Assembly (NCBI RefSeq): GCF_000178855.1
Contig: NZ_ADVG01000001.1
Span: 1,550,001 to 1,614,000 of the forward strand
DNA length: 64,000 nt
Reading direction: 5' to 3'
Origin: Ktedonobacter racemifer DSM 44963
GTDB lineage: Bacteria > Chloroflexota > Ktedonobacteria > Ktedonobacterales > Ktedonobacteraceae
A program made the translations under genes and the position numbers. The notes under the pieces were generated by a model. That model had not been told where the DNA came from. It did no database searches and saw nothing but the letters and a program-made list of their open reading frames with translations. Shown here one piece after another: positions 35,676-44,112 of the stretch (positions are counted from its first letter, which is position 1; each line of letters opens with the position of its first letter).

Positions 35676-36674
35676 TCAGGCCAGCGGTAAAGAGAGGAAA
35701 AATGTTGTCCCTTTGCCTAAAGCAGAATGAATATGTATTTCTCCGTGATGGAGAGCCACAATCGCTCGAGCAATAGCCAATCCAAGCCCATACCCCTTTG
35801 TTTCTGAACGCGCGGCCTCTATACGATAGAAACGATCAAAAATTTTTGCTTGTTGATCAGGAGCAATACCAACGCCAGTATCCTTGATCGTGACAATACC
35901 GTGAGACTTATCTTGAGATAATCCAATCGTGATCTTTCCACTTTTAGGGGTATATTTTATGGCATTATCAAGAATATTGAGAAAAAGCTGTTTGAGGAGC
36001 GCTTCTTGTCCGACAACTATCACACTTTCTTCGGCGAAGGTGACGAGTATTTCTATCTGTTTCTCCTTACTTTTCTGCTGCACGACCCCAATCATTTGAT
36101 TGATGAGATCCGTAACATCGACTGCTTCCATCTCGCGCGCTTGCTTGCTCTGCTCCATGCGTGTCAGCAACAATAGGTGTTCGACGAGTTGGATTAAACG
36201 GTCTGTTTCTTCCTTTGTGCTTTTGAGCGTTTGTTGATAATCATCCCTGGTGCGATCTTTCTTCAGCGCTATTTCTATTTCTCCGCTTATGATCGATAAA
36301 GGTGTACGCAATTCATGCGAGACATCAGAAGCGAACTGGCGCTGCTGTTCATGGATGGCCTGTACTGGTCCTAAAGTTCGGCGCATGAGAAACCAGGCAG
36401 TCAGAGGAATCACGACTAAAAGTCCGCCATTTAAAACCAGAAGAATCATCTTCAACTGGTCAAGCGCAATATTGCCTGCTATGGTAACGCTCTTCTCATC
36501 AAACACCCCTTCAAACGACCCTTGTTGCTCCTGCTGTTGCACCTGTTGGACGATCAGGCCATCACCTATGGATTTATCCATCCAGACATATAAGCCGAGG
36601 CTAAATATCCAGAAAAAGCCGAAGAATAAGGCGGAGTAAAAAAGGGCCAGCTTCAGTCCCGCTTTCGTCAACAT
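35676..36674 (-). CDS. two-component sensor histidine kinase
   Basis: 332 residues from MLTKAGLKLALF (36674). The ATG lies one base after the stop of the response regulator, so translation is coupled. Two transmembrane helices (LALFYSALFFGFFWIFSLGL near residues 7-28 and KMILLVLNGGLLVVIPLTAW near 73-95) bracket a short outer loop of about 45 residues rich in Gln. The kinase core has the phosphorylated histidine in ASDVSHELRTPLSIISG, N-box LNILDNAIKYTPKSG, G1 DTGVGIAPD and G2 GYGLGLAIARAIVALHHG. The tiny sensor loop suggests intramembrane or envelope-stress sensing. Signal unknown. Confidence 0.92.
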   Translation of the reverse strand: MLTKAGLKLALFYSALFFGFFWIFSLGLYVWMDKSIGDGLIVQQVQQQEQQGSFEGVFDEKSVTIAGNIALDQLKMILLVLNGGLLVVIPLTAWFLMRRTLGPVQAIHEQQRQFASDVSHELRTPLSIISGEIEIALKKDRTRDDYQQTLKSTKEETDRLIQLVEHLLLLTRMEQSKQAREMEAVDVTDLINQMIGVVQQKSKEKQIEILVTFAEESVIVVGQEALLKQLFLNILDNAIKYTPKSGKITIGLSQDKSHGIVTIKDTGVGIAPDQQAKIFDRFYRIEAARSETKGYGLGLAIARAIVALHHGEIHIHSALGKGTTFFLSLPLA

Positions 36675-36675
36675 G

Positions 36676-37350
36676 CTATTCTTCCCGTAAGATATATCCT
36701 GAACCACGCATGGTATGAATCAGTTCAGGAGCATTGGGGGCCGTCTTTATTTTTTTGCGGAGATACTTGACATACGTCTCAACGATATTGGACAGCCCTT
36801 CAAAGTTATAATCCCAGACATGCTCTAAAATCTGTGTTTTCGTCAAGAGGATATTCGGATTCCGCAGAAAGTATTCCAGCAGGGCATACTCTCTGGTCGT
36901 CAGCACAATGCTTTGCTCGCCTCTTTTTACCGTCTTCGTTGCCGGGTCCAGGGAGAGATCACCAATGGTTAACAGCGTGGCGTCTGCCTTCTTTCCACGT
37001 CTGAAAAGCGCTCTGATCCGTGCTGTAAGCTCATCAAAAGAGAACGGTTTAGTAAGATAGTCATCTGCTCCTGCGTCTAAGCCGAGGACTTTATCTGCCA
37101 CCCCATCTTTTGCAGTCAGCAGAAGAATTGGCGGAGATGAGCTTTTCTCGCGTAAAGCTTTACAAACGGCGATGCCGTTGACCTTTGGAAGCATGATATC
37201 GAGAAGCACAAGATCATACTCATTAATATCCAGTTTATAGAGCGCTTCCTCTCCATCTACGGCCGTATCTACGGCATAGCTTTCTTCAAGAAGCCCCTGA
37301 CGTAAGAAGTGACGGATCTTTGCCTCATCCTCAACAATTAATATTTGCAT
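36676..37350 (-). CDS. OmpR/PhoB-family response regulator
   Basis: 224 residues from MQILIVEDEAKIRHF (37350). The receiver domain has the acidic pair EDE, phosphoacceptor Asp in YDLVLLDIMLPKVNG, Thr in ILLLTAKDG and Lys in DDYLTKPFSFDEL. The C-terminal winged helix shows IVLTTREYALLEYFLRNPN and YVKYLRKKI, then LIHTMRGSGYIL at the end. It precedes and is translationally coupled to the kinase. No dedicated target gene is adjacent; the genes on the other side are 0.85 kb away and divergent. Confidence 0.94.
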   Translation of the reverse strand: MQILIVEDEAKIRHFLRQGLLEESYAVDTAVDGEEALYKLDINEYDLVLLDIMLPKVNGIAVCKALREKSSSPPILLLTAKDGVADKVLGLDAGADDYLTKPFSFDELTARIRALFRRGKKADATLLTIGDLSLDPATKTVKRGEQSIVLTTREYALLEYFLRNPNILLTKTQILEHVWDYNFEGLSNIVETYVKYLRKKIKTAPNAPELIHTMRGSGYILREE

Positions 37351-37611
37351 ATACCTATTATAGGGGAAGAAATATGAGAAGAATATGAGAGCGATAGATG
37401 GCGGTACCAAAAGTCAGTTTTCCCCACGGGTGTTTCAGCTTAGCAAAACTTGCGACCTCTCTGGTAGGAATAGGAAACACGAGAATTACCACACATAAAA
37501 TGACGGTACAAAGTGGTTGAAGCAAAAGTAGGAAGCTACTCTTATTCTGCTTCTATCAAGCAATTTCTAAGTCCATTTCTTCATTAATTAAACGCACCAA
37601 TAAGGCATAGA

Positions 37612-37830
37612 AAAAGGAAGTATAGTTTTGGAGAGAAAAAAGGAAGCATAGTTTTGGAAACCTCCAAAACCTATGGGTAAAATGACATTCCCATCAAGTT
37701 GGGAATTCCACCGTAACTCCGAAATGAGATGAGCACGATTTGCCAAAAGTGCTCATTTCAACTCCGAAATATTCCATGCTAACTCCGAAATAAGTAAGCT
37801 ATTCCACCGTAACTCCGAAATAAGTAAGCA
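37612..37830. repeat. composite intergenic element: CATAGTTTTGG hairpin + AACTCCGAAAT words
   Basis: The left part has two CATAGTTTTGGA-type words and a hairpin TTTTGGA.../TCCAAAA followed by TATGGGTAAAATGACATTCC. The right part has the word AACTCCGAAAT four times (37712-37830), the first followed by GAGATGAGCAC and the spacer GCACGATTTGCCAAAAGTGC. The order of modules is the same as in the element at 9.61 kb, but the repeated word is different. Confidence 0.8.
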
Positions 37831-37892
37831 CCTGTTTTATGTGGCCTTTCTTGGAGAACTTTCAAAAAACATGTTTCATAACGAAAGCTTAC

Positions 37893-37958
37893 TTGACAAA
37901 TAAAGTGCTCCTCTGATATCTTTTAATACATAAATAAATAGATATATATCTATTTATT
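37893..37958 (+). promoter_or_regulatory. promoter followed by a 26-bp perfect palindrome
   Basis: TTGACA (37893-37898), 18 bases, TATCTT (37917-37922). Eleven bases on, a perfect 26-bp palindrome begins (AATAAATAGATAT and its complement, 37933-37958). It would sit at the start of the transcript and could be an operator for a dimeric repressor. The next gene on this strand starts at 38200, leaving a leader of about 250 bases. Confidence 0.6.
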
Positions 37959-38199
37959 GTCGCGATCCATCTTAAGGTGCTCGCTCAATTGCTAAAAGTC
38001 TGGCTCCTCATTTCAGACTTTTGCTGGAATCACAGACGTGCCACCCTCGCACCAGGCTTCGGGGGGAAGCCACATAGTTTCTCTCAGGAGAAACCATTGG
38101 ATACTCTTCTGCATCGTCCGTTTGCTTGCTGTAGGAAAGATAACGCCTGGCAAAGCGGAACTCGACAATACAGAAGGGCGAAGGAAAAAGGAGATTTCC

Positions 38200-39822
38200 A
38201 TGAGGCACCGGTATTTCAAGCGTAAAAGCATGCTCTCTCTCTTACTGGCGCTTTCCCTGGCCACAGGCTTCGCCATTGGCCTGATGGCCAACATGGGGAG
38301 TAGCACGCATGCCGCAGGCTTACGGTTTTCATCTTTCGCTGCGTACGTCAACTATGTGCGTGCCCATCATAAGGCGCCGTACGACATGGATGCACAGGCC
38401 GTTATGCCAGCCGGCAGCGCCAAAGCTCTGGCGAAACAGTCACACGCGAGCATTTCTGCTGTCAGTAGCACAAGCAATGTCCGTGTCACCCAGGACAGCA
38501 ACCCCTGGCCCAAGGCTGAGATTGGCTCGGCTATCAACCCGGCGGACGGGAACAACTACGTGGTCATGAGCAACGATTTCCGCGAAAACTTCGATCACCA
38601 GTTCTTCCATGTCTCGACCAATGGCGGCAAGAAATTCACCGACGACTCTATGGTCGGCGGCAACGATCCTTTCACCGGTTTTGTCCCGCTGACCTTCCAG
38701 AGCGATCCCGGTGTCGCCTTCGATAGCTCTGGCAACCTTGCCCTGAGTACCATCACCGGCAACCTGATCTTTGATTTCACCAACGGCTACGAAAACCTGG
38801 ACTCGCAAATCGAGGTCGCCATAGGCCAGCGTACCTTCGCCTCACTGCTCCCAACGGTCATTGATACTCAGCCCTGCAATGGCACCTTCACATTCTTTAG
38901 CTGCTTCGCCACGCTGGATAAGCCGCTCATCACCGTGGATAATGTCAAGGGCAGTCCGAACAACGGCACCATCTACGTCTACTATACACTGTTCTGTAAT
39001 GGCGGCCCGAAAGGTGAGCCCTGTGTTGATGGTAGCGCCACAATCCCGGCGAATAGCTCGGCTATCCTGGTTTCCAGCGCACCCGGCGCGGGCGGTCAGT
39101 TCTCAACTCCAACGCTGGTCAGCGGCTCGCTCTTCCAGGAGCAGTTCTCTGATCTCGTCGTTGACAGCCATGGCACGCCGCACATGTTCTTCGATGACTT
39201 CTCAAGCTTCACGAACATCAACATGATGGAGTCTACCCTTGTCAATGGCGCCTGGGTGGTCAACCCGAAGCCGGTCGCGACCTTCAACTTTACCACCACC
39301 GGCAATAGCAACTGGGGCTTCCGCGACAGCGGTACCGTGGCTCCGGGCTGCGGTATCAGGAAAGATACGGCCTATTGCGCCTTTGGCGCCAACCAGATCG
39401 GCACTGGCCCGGTCGCCAATACCTCCAGCGTTTTCCTGGCCAGGGTGAACACCCTCACCGGTGCGTCAACCATCAGCCAAGTGAACAACGACCCCTTCCT
39501 GGGCAATAAGCATCACTTTTTCCCCTGGGCTACGGCGACCGCGAATGGTGTCTATGTGGGGTGGTATGATGACCGCCGAGATCCATTCAGCGTGAAAGTG
39601 GATTACTTCGTTGGCAAGTCCACCGACGGCGGCAAGACTTTCCCAGTACAAAAAGCCGTTAACGATGTCAGCTTCAACCCCTGCACAGGCTTCCCAGGCT
39701 GCGGCTTCTTCGGTGACTACACGCAGCTCGTCTCTGGCCCGGACAATGTGGTGCATGCAGCGTGGTCCGATACCCGCGACGGAGCCAGCATGCAAATCTG
39801 GAGCCAGTCAATAACCTGGTAA
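38200..39822 (+). CDS. secreted sialidase/BNR-repeat-like protein
   Basis: 540 residues from MRHRYFKRKSMLSLLL (38200), preceded by AAAGGAG. A Sec signal peptide (LLALSLATGFAIGLMANMG, cleavage probably after THAA) exports it. The mature part begins with a helical stretch (YVNYVRAHHKAPYDMD) and continues as a beta-propeller with Asp-box-like turns (VSTNGGKKFTDD, KSTDGGKTFPVQ). The segment ATANGVYVGWYDDRRDPFSV and AAWSDTRDGASMQIWSQ near the end are typical of BNR/sialidase-fold exo-proteins. I cannot identify the catalytic Arg triad or Tyr, so glycosidase activity is uncertain. An AT-rich operator/promoter region precedes it. Composite repeats of opposite orientation flank it and the next gene. 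Confidence 0.8.
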   Translation: MRHRYFKRKSMLSLLLALSLATGFAIGLMANMGSSTHAAGLRFSSFAAYVNYVRAHHKAPYDMDAQAVMPAGSAKALAKQSHASISAVSSTSNVRVTQDSNPWPKAEIGSAINPADGNNYVVMSNDFRENFDHQFFHVSTNGGKKFTDDSMVGGNDPFTGFVPLTFQSDPGVAFDSSGNLALSTITGNLIFDFTNGYENLDSQIEVAIGQRTFASLLPTVIDTQPCNGTFTFFSCFATLDKPLITVDNVKGSPNNGTIYVYYTLFCNGGPKGEPCVDGSATIPANSSAILVSSAPGAGGQFSTPTLVSGSLFQEQFSDLVVDSHGTPHMFFDDFSSFTNINMMESTLVNGAWVVNPKPVATFNFTTTGNSNWGFRDSGTVAPGCGIRKDTAYCAFGANQIGTGPVANTSSVFLARVNTLTGASTISQVNNDPFLGNKHHFFPWATATANGVYVGWYDDRRDPFSVKVDYFVGKSTDGGKTFPVQKAVNDVSFNPCTGFPGCGFFGDYTQLVSGPDNVVHAAWSDTRDGASMQIWSQSITW

Positions 39823-40094
39823 ACAGACAAGAATGCTTCAAGGGGAGAACAGAGCGATGAGGCTCTGCTCTCCCTCGGAGGATCTGTAACAAAGGGGGGA
39901 AGCGACACATTATCGTACGTTTGCTCCCCTCTTAATCTCATTTTGTTCAGAAAAAACGAGTATGAGGAGCTCCGGTATTTTTACAGTGAAAAGGCGGGAA
40001 CTTTTTTCCTTTCATAAATGTTTCTCCTTTGTTATATCACTCTTTCTGGTATAATTTGGCGGCAGAAGGATCGGAAACCAGAGAGGCTTTTCAC

Positions 40095-40709
40095 ATGTAT
40101 TCTCTGTCAATCAAGAACGGTTCTCTGTGCGAGAAAAGAAAGAATCTGGCGATGCGGGTGAAGATTGCTCTTTGCCTCTGGTTCTGCCTCCTCCTTGGAG
40201 GATGTGGATATAACGCGTCGGGAACGGCCGACTCTCCCTCGCCAACGGTGACCACACTTTCGCCTACACGGGCCACGCCAGGATCTCTCACTCCCGGCGC
40301 AAACGCCTCTGCAATCGTTTCTCCTGGGAACACACCAGCGCCGGTATCCGGGCTGGTAACGGTGCAAACGTCGTCAGCGCTCTACCACCCGAGGAATACG
40401 ATTGTGGTCACGATCTCCTCTCACATGGCCCGTGTGATCCTTTTCCCGAACGGTCAGACAAACTGTTCGGTTGTCCTCCTCCAGTTGCAGACAGGCTCCT
40501 CCTGGCGATCCATAGCTCTCTGTAAGCTCATGGTTCTGACTAGAATCGCAACGCTTGAAGCAGGTAAGAGCCTGACCGTCTCCCTGAAAGCCGGGTTTAC
40601 GCCCTGGCCTATTGGCACCTATCGCATTGCCTTTCAATACAGTGGTCACACGGGCAGCGTATTTGGATCCTCTCAGGAAGCCTTTTCGCTGCTCTTTCAG
40701 GTGAGCTGA
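40095..40709 (+). CDS. putative lipoprotein, immunoglobulin-like
   Basis: The hydrophobic stretch IALCLWFCLLLGGCGYN has a lipobox (LGGC), so the mature protein starts at that cysteine and is lipid-anchored. A Thr/Pro/Ser-rich linker leads to an approximately 130-residue beta domain (SALYHPRNTIVVTISSHMAR, CSVVLLQLQTGSSWRSIALC, WPIGTYRIAFQYSGHTG) resembling the Ig-like 'protease inhibitor/intein-less' folds of bacterial lipoproteins; I do not name a family. The start at 40095 has a GAGAGG RBS but gives a long n-region. The internal start at 40152 gives a textbook signal peptide and is equally possible. Confidence 0.65.
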   Translation: MYSLSIKNGSLCEKRKNLAMRVKIALCLWFCLLLGGCGYNASGTADSPSPTVTTLSPTRATPGSLTPGANASAIVSPGNTPAPVSGLVTVQTSSALYHPRNTIVVTISSHMARVILFPNGQTNCSVVLLQLQTGSSWRSIALCKLMVLTRIATLEAGKSLTVSLKAGFTPWPIGTYRIAFQYSGHTGSVFGSSQEAFSLLFQVS

Positions 40710-40809
40710 TGAGCAAGTAAGTTAAGTCACGAATCGAAGTCAGCCTTTTTTTGAATGCGTCAACACGATCAGAAAAGACTTCAAACGTATAAACAGAAAA
40801 GGAAAACTG

Positions 40810-40895
40810 ATGGTTCTGTCGTAGCCCAGATTCTTGGTTCTGTCAGAATTCAGAGAAAGGCGGTTCTGTCAGAACTGAGAACACGGTGTTGTTGA
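40810..40895. repeat. GGTTCTGTCAGAA word repeated three times
   Basis: GGTTCTGTCGTAGCCCAGA, GGTTCTGTCAGAATTCAGAG and GGTTCTGTCAGAACTGAGA occur about 30 bases apart between 40810 and 40895. The layout (three copies, short spacers) is like that of the other intergenic elements, but the word is new and is seen only here. Confidence 0.65.
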
Positions 40896-40924
40896 CCCAG
40901 TTTGGAGGGCCATGGTCACAAGGT

Positions 40925-41115
40925 GCCTACTTTTTTCGGAGTTACACTGGAATGAGCTTGCATTTCGGAGTTATGCAGGAATTCCTACCTGTGCCGTCCG
41001 CAATATCTTTAGAATAGAATGAGCACAAGGAGGACAAAAAGTGGCCTTCTAACTTTAGAAAAATCCGCAATAACATTAGAAAAAGTACCAGAATCCGCAG
41101 TAATTTTAGAAAAAG
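40925..41115. repeat. inverted AACTCCGAAA module joined to a TCCGCAATAATTTTAGAA module
   Basis: 40930-40985 holds CGGAGTT words, the reverse complement of the AACTCCG words at 37.7 kb, with matching flanks (GTAGGCACC/GTAAGCACC, GGAATTCC). At 40990 it passes into GTGCCGTCCGCAATATCTTT, AGAATAGAATGAGCAC, the imperfect hairpin and two more words ending near 41115. Confidence 0.8.
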
Positions 41116-41149
41116 TACTTTTATATCATATTTCTGAAAACCTTGTAAC

Positions 41150-41280
41150 TTGACCCATAGTTTTGCAGGAAGACGCAGTTTGCTAAGCTCAATGGCAAAG
41201 CAGGCCGACTGCCCTTTTCCACCTTCGTCCGAACTAGGGCCTTTTCGGGGAAGCATAGTTTTGCAGAAAAATTTCAGGTG
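41150..41280. repeat. CATAGTTTTGCAG-type element, left edge of a duplicated block
   Basis: Two CATAGTTTTGCAG words (about 41157 and 41254) flank a GC-rich spacer. The second runs into GCAGAAAAATTTCAGGTGTA and AATAAACTG. The right part matches 61540-61620 and marks the start of the duplicated gene pair. Confidence 0.75.
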
Positions 41281-41311
41281 TAATAAACTGTAAGGGTATT
41301 ATCTTGAGGTT

Positions 41312-41464
41312 ATGTTTACAGCAGACACACCCCATGATTTGGTAGACGACTTTGTCGCTGTAATCACAAGTATAGCAAGTCGTATCTATAGGCGTCGCTC
41401 TCAAGAGCGAGCCGAAAAAATCAAACAGTGCGTTGGGCATGTCATGCAACCGGGGAGACAATAG
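41312..41464 (+). CDS. 50-residue hypothetical protein, first gene of a small pair
   Basis: Starts at 41312 (MFTADTPHDLVDDFVAVITS) after a short AGG-containing RBS and ends five bases before the next ATG. The product is a helical, basic small protein (IASRIYRRRSQERAEKIKQC). The duplicated block at 61.6 kb preserves the frame in its second half but has a small deletion near the start. Conservation of codons between copies and tight coupling to the next gene argue that it is real. Function unknown. Confidence 0.6.
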   Translation: MFTADTPHDLVDDFVAVITSIASRIYRRRSQERAEKIKQCVGHVMQPGRQ

Positions 41465-41469
41465 GTCTG

Positions 41470-41802
41470 ATGACTGAATTTAACAAAGAGCAGGCGCTTA
41501 GTCGCTATATCGAACTGTGGGAGAGGCGACATGCTGAGTTCGACCAACTCCCTGATGTCAAGCGCAGAGTCGCCCGCGGCGACTACGAGTTCTTTTCAAG
41601 CGTTGACATCGAATTGGATGAGCTTCAGCAGGAAGCACAACGAAATGGCTTTATCCTCGACTCGGGTTGGGACGGAAGCAAGCTTGTGTACACAATAGAG
41701 CAGATGACACCAGAGGAGCATGCTGCCTACCTTGCCGAAGAGCAAGCACAAGCTCTGGAGGACCTGAAGTGGAAATACTCGGAGGGACTGCTTGAGCCAT
41801 GA
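41470..41802 (+). CDS. 110-residue hypothetical protein, second gene of the pair (copy A)
   Basis: Starts MTEFNKEQALSRYIELWERR. It is an acidic, highly helical cytosolic protein, with VARGDYEFFSSVDIELDELQ and EEHAAYLAEEQAQALEDLKW. The other copy at 61801 differs by conservative changes (e.g. Gln for Asp, Glu for Gln), a pattern expected of a gene under selection. I know no family. It is translationally close to the 50-residue gene upstream, so the two may form a complex or a toxin-antitoxin-like pair; there is no positive sign for that beyond size and layout. Confidence 0.7.
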   Translation: MTEFNKEQALSRYIELWERRHAEFDQLPDVKRRVARGDYEFFSSVDIELDELQQEAQRNGFILDSGWDGSKLVYTIEQMTPEEHAAYLAEEQAQALEDLKWKYSEGLLEP

Positions 41803-41966
41803 AGGTCCAAGGGGGCATCAAAGCCGAACTGGACCTGAGCAGTAAGCAGTGCGTTTCTTCTGCCGATGTGCAGAAGTGGCTCGCTTCGCATATAGTGAGC
41901 GGGTCTTTGCCTGCTTTGAGTGCGTCGTCGTGCTTGATTGGGATTACCACGTCGCGATCAATTTAG
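41799..41966 (+). CDS. possible 55-residue protein overlapping the previous stop
   Basis: An ATGA overlap with the preceding gene opens a 55-codon frame (MKVQGGIKAELDLSSKQCVS and on). Copy B at 62.13 kb stops after eight codons, so conservation does not support a function. It may be the remainder of a longer third gene or chance. Confidence 0.3.
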   Translation: MKVQGGIKAELDLSSKQCVSSADVQKWLASHIVSGSLPALSASSCLIGITTSRSI

Positions 41967-42168
41967 CGGGATAGTCTAAAGGCAAAACTGGGCTACCCTG
42001 AATTTCAAGGAAATCGACGTCTGTGGGCCCCCTGTAAGACTTGGGACATCAGGCAGGAGAGGGCGAAGCAGGAGCTTGAAAATGGATGGCCTAAATATCC
42101 ATAAGTGAGAGAACGGAAACCGGTATCTGCTCTGCTATGATGCCCTCCCCACCGGAGGACCTCTGGAT

Positions 42169-43248
42169 TCAACCTGTAGGGAGCGCTGGTCGCCTCCGAA
42201 CTCTGCGGGGTAGAGTGTGGTACCGATAAGGAGTTGCCGTTTGGCCTCTGCATGAAGAGGCCATGATCGCCAACGTGGCTCGTCCCATCCCGGCGTCGCC
42301 CCAGTAGCCTCTTTCCTGCCATGGTGGGGCGGGATGCGGAGCCATCGCGGGGACCTGCGCCTCCGACGCAGTGTAGCGCTCCACCTGCTCGTGCAAGGCG
42401 AGCCCCTGCCGGACGCGGCGCGCAACCTCTCGCGTATAGGCGGCAGGCGCAGATTGTTCCTCTTGGAGCACATCCTCGGTATACTGATAAAGTTGGAATG
42501 CCTCTCCTCGCCTCCCCTGCTCCGCCAGCAGAGTCATCAGGCGGCACAGGGCGTCTTCGTCGGCCGGGTCCTCCTCGAGAGCGGCGAAGAGCCACTCCTC
42601 CGCCAACGATACCTGCCCACATTTAAGGTAGAGATCTACCAACTTGAAGAGCGCACGATGTCTCGCCCCGTTGATTGTGTGCCTGCGACCTTGCGCCCAC
42701 TCAGCATACAGGTCGTCCTCAAGAAATTCCCCCCTGGCAAGAGCCAGCGCGTCTTCTAGCAAAGGGATCGGGCTCTGCCCCTGGTGTTCGATCCGCATCG
42801 CACCTGACACCTGTGAGAGGAAAGCGTCAGCGTCAACCCAGAGACGGTGTTGCCCCGGCAGTTTGAGGACCGTTTCACCGCCGCTGCGTAGCGTGAGGAG
42901 CATGCCTCCGACCTCACCCGTTCTCAAGATGTGCCTGCGGAGTACGGATGCGGCCGAATCGAGCGCGTGCGCGGCATTGATCGCTTCGTGATCGGGCCAG
43001 ATCGCCTCGATGAGCTCGCCGCGGGTGGCCCGGCGCTGCGCGCGACAGAGCAGTACCTTCAGCAGGGTCATTGCCGGTCCGCGGTTGCCCCACTCGCTCC
43101 GCGCCACGCGCACGTAACGAGGCGGCCCATCCTGATCACCCAAAGGGGTAGGAACGAACCGCTCGAGAGTAAATTCACCGAGTGTGGTGATCCGCATCAG
43201 TGGGTGCCCCGCGCGGCTGAACCCGTCGGCATCATGCATTATCCGCAT
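42169..43248 (-). CDS. BTAD-domain (SARP/AfsR-like) regulator
   Basis: Started at MRIMHDADGFSR (43248; RBS AGGAGG). Residues 15-125 form a winged-helix, OmpR-like DNA-binding domain (TLLKVLLCRAQRRATRGELI, EAIWPDHEAINAAHALDSAA). This is followed by a bacterial transcriptional activation domain of TPR-like helices (HRALFKLVDLYLKCGQVSLA, ADEDALCRLMTLLAEQGRRG and EAFQLYQYTEDVLQEE). The last 60 residues are Pro/Arg-rich and poorly conserved; a frame change near the end cannot be excluded. It lacks the NB-ARC ATPase of large AfsR proteins. Local base composition is GC-rich, unlike the flanking repeats. Targets unknown; it diverges from the receiver-domain gene. Confidence 0.85.
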   Translation of the reverse strand: MRIMHDADGFSRAGHPLMRITTLGEFTLERFVPTPLGDQDGPPRYVRVARSEWGNRGPAMTLLKVLLCRAQRRATRGELIEAIWPDHEAINAAHALDSAASVLRRHILRTGEVGGMLLTLRSGGETVLKLPGQHRLWVDADAFLSQVSGAMRIEHQGQSPIPLLEDALALARGEFLEDDLYAEWAQGRRHTINGARHRALFKLVDLYLKCGQVSLAEEWLFAALEEDPADEDALCRLMTLLAEQGRRGEAFQLYQYTEDVLQEEQSAPAAYTREVARRVRQGLALHEQVERYTASEAQVPAMAPHPAPPWQERGYWGDAGMGRATLAIMASSCRGQTATPYRYHTLPRRVRRRPALPTG

Positions 43249-43614
43249 ATCTCCTCCTGCGCTGCCTGGATCCTGGTGATCCATGAGAAATCTGCTGCTC
43301 CGAAAGGGGCAAGCGAGGGCCCCTTCAGTTCTACCGTGCACCGGTTCCCTACCAGATTATAGCAGGGAGGTCCGGAGCCACTATGAGGATGTCGTGATTC
43401 TTCGTGAGCTACCCGTGAAGAGGTGCCTCTCGCAGACCCACGCTCCCCCTCTCTCCCTGCCTATTCTTGTCCGATCGCAAAAGGCCGGAAGGTTCCCCCC
43501 TCCCTCCCCTGCTCCGGGAGGTCCCCTGCTACTGTCCCAATACCGTGAGAGAGCTGTGAGGCAACCACTCCTCCCCGGTGAATGTCCATAGGGAGGCCAT
43601 GAGGAAGGCATGCT

Positions 43615-44046
43615 ATGGTAGCTGTGGATGCCAGAGGCGACAACAAAAAGAGAGTCGGGGAAGTAGCTATGGAACGGCAATTACGGATCATGGTGTTGGA
43701 TACCTCAGTTACCTCGCGCAAGATCCTTGAGGTCATCATCAGCCGCGAGGGGCATAGAGTCGCCTGCTTCGGCGATCCACTGGAGGCGCTACGCTTTCTC
43801 CGCCGCCACGGTCCCGCTGACTTGCTCTTCCTGGGCATGGACCTCCCCAGAATGGATGGCTTCGGCGTGCTGAAGTACCTCAGGGGCGAGCCCCGCTTCC
43901 GTTCTATGGTTCCCATCGCCCTCCTCAGCAGCCGCGACGGGATTCTGCGCCGCGTGAGAGCACGCCTATTGGGCGCCCAGCGGGTGGTGAGGAAGCCTCT
44001 AGTACAGATGCGGATCGTATCCCTGGTGTCCGCGTACCAACGTTGA
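43615..44046 (+). CDS. stand-alone receiver-like protein lacking the phospho-aspartate
   Basis: A single CheY-like domain (LRIMVLDTSVTSRKILEVII, ACFGDPLEALRFLRRHG, MDLPRMDGFGVLKYL, IALLSSRDGILRRVRARLLG, then RVVRKPLVQMR). The loop that normally reads LLDxxLPxMDG reads LFLGMDLPRMDG, with Gly at the phosphoacceptor position. The acidic pair is reduced to one Asp (VLD), while the Ser/Thr and the Lys of the KP motif remain. It therefore probably acts as a pseudo-receiver or is phosphorylation-independent. It lies between a divergent BTAD regulator and a DNA glycosylase gene that follows 66 bases later, likely in the same transcript. Starts at 43615 and 43669 are both possible. Confidence 0.8.
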   Translation: MVAVDARGDNKKRVGEVAMERQLRIMVLDTSVTSRKILEVIISREGHRVACFGDPLEALRFLRRHGPADLLFLGMDLPRMDGFGVLKYLRGEPRFRSMVPIALLSSRDGILRRVRARLLGAQRVVRKPLVQMRIVSLVSAYQR

Positions 44047-44112
44047 AGCATGCCTGTTAGTAGTCGGCCCGTTCGACAAGCTATACCCAACTGTCAGGAA
44101 GGAGTCAGGGTG

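Noticed and set aside
40942..41256. Minus-strand frame with FLKLLRI repeats
   Set aside because: The repeated peptide is simply the translation of the repeat words on the other strand; similar frames at the other copies differ and stop at different points.
42005..42622. 205-codon minus-strand frame overlapping the BTAD regulator's 3' end
   Set aside because: It overlaps the regulator in another frame, is Arg/Gly/Pro-rich as expected of GC-rich shadow frames, and has no domain.
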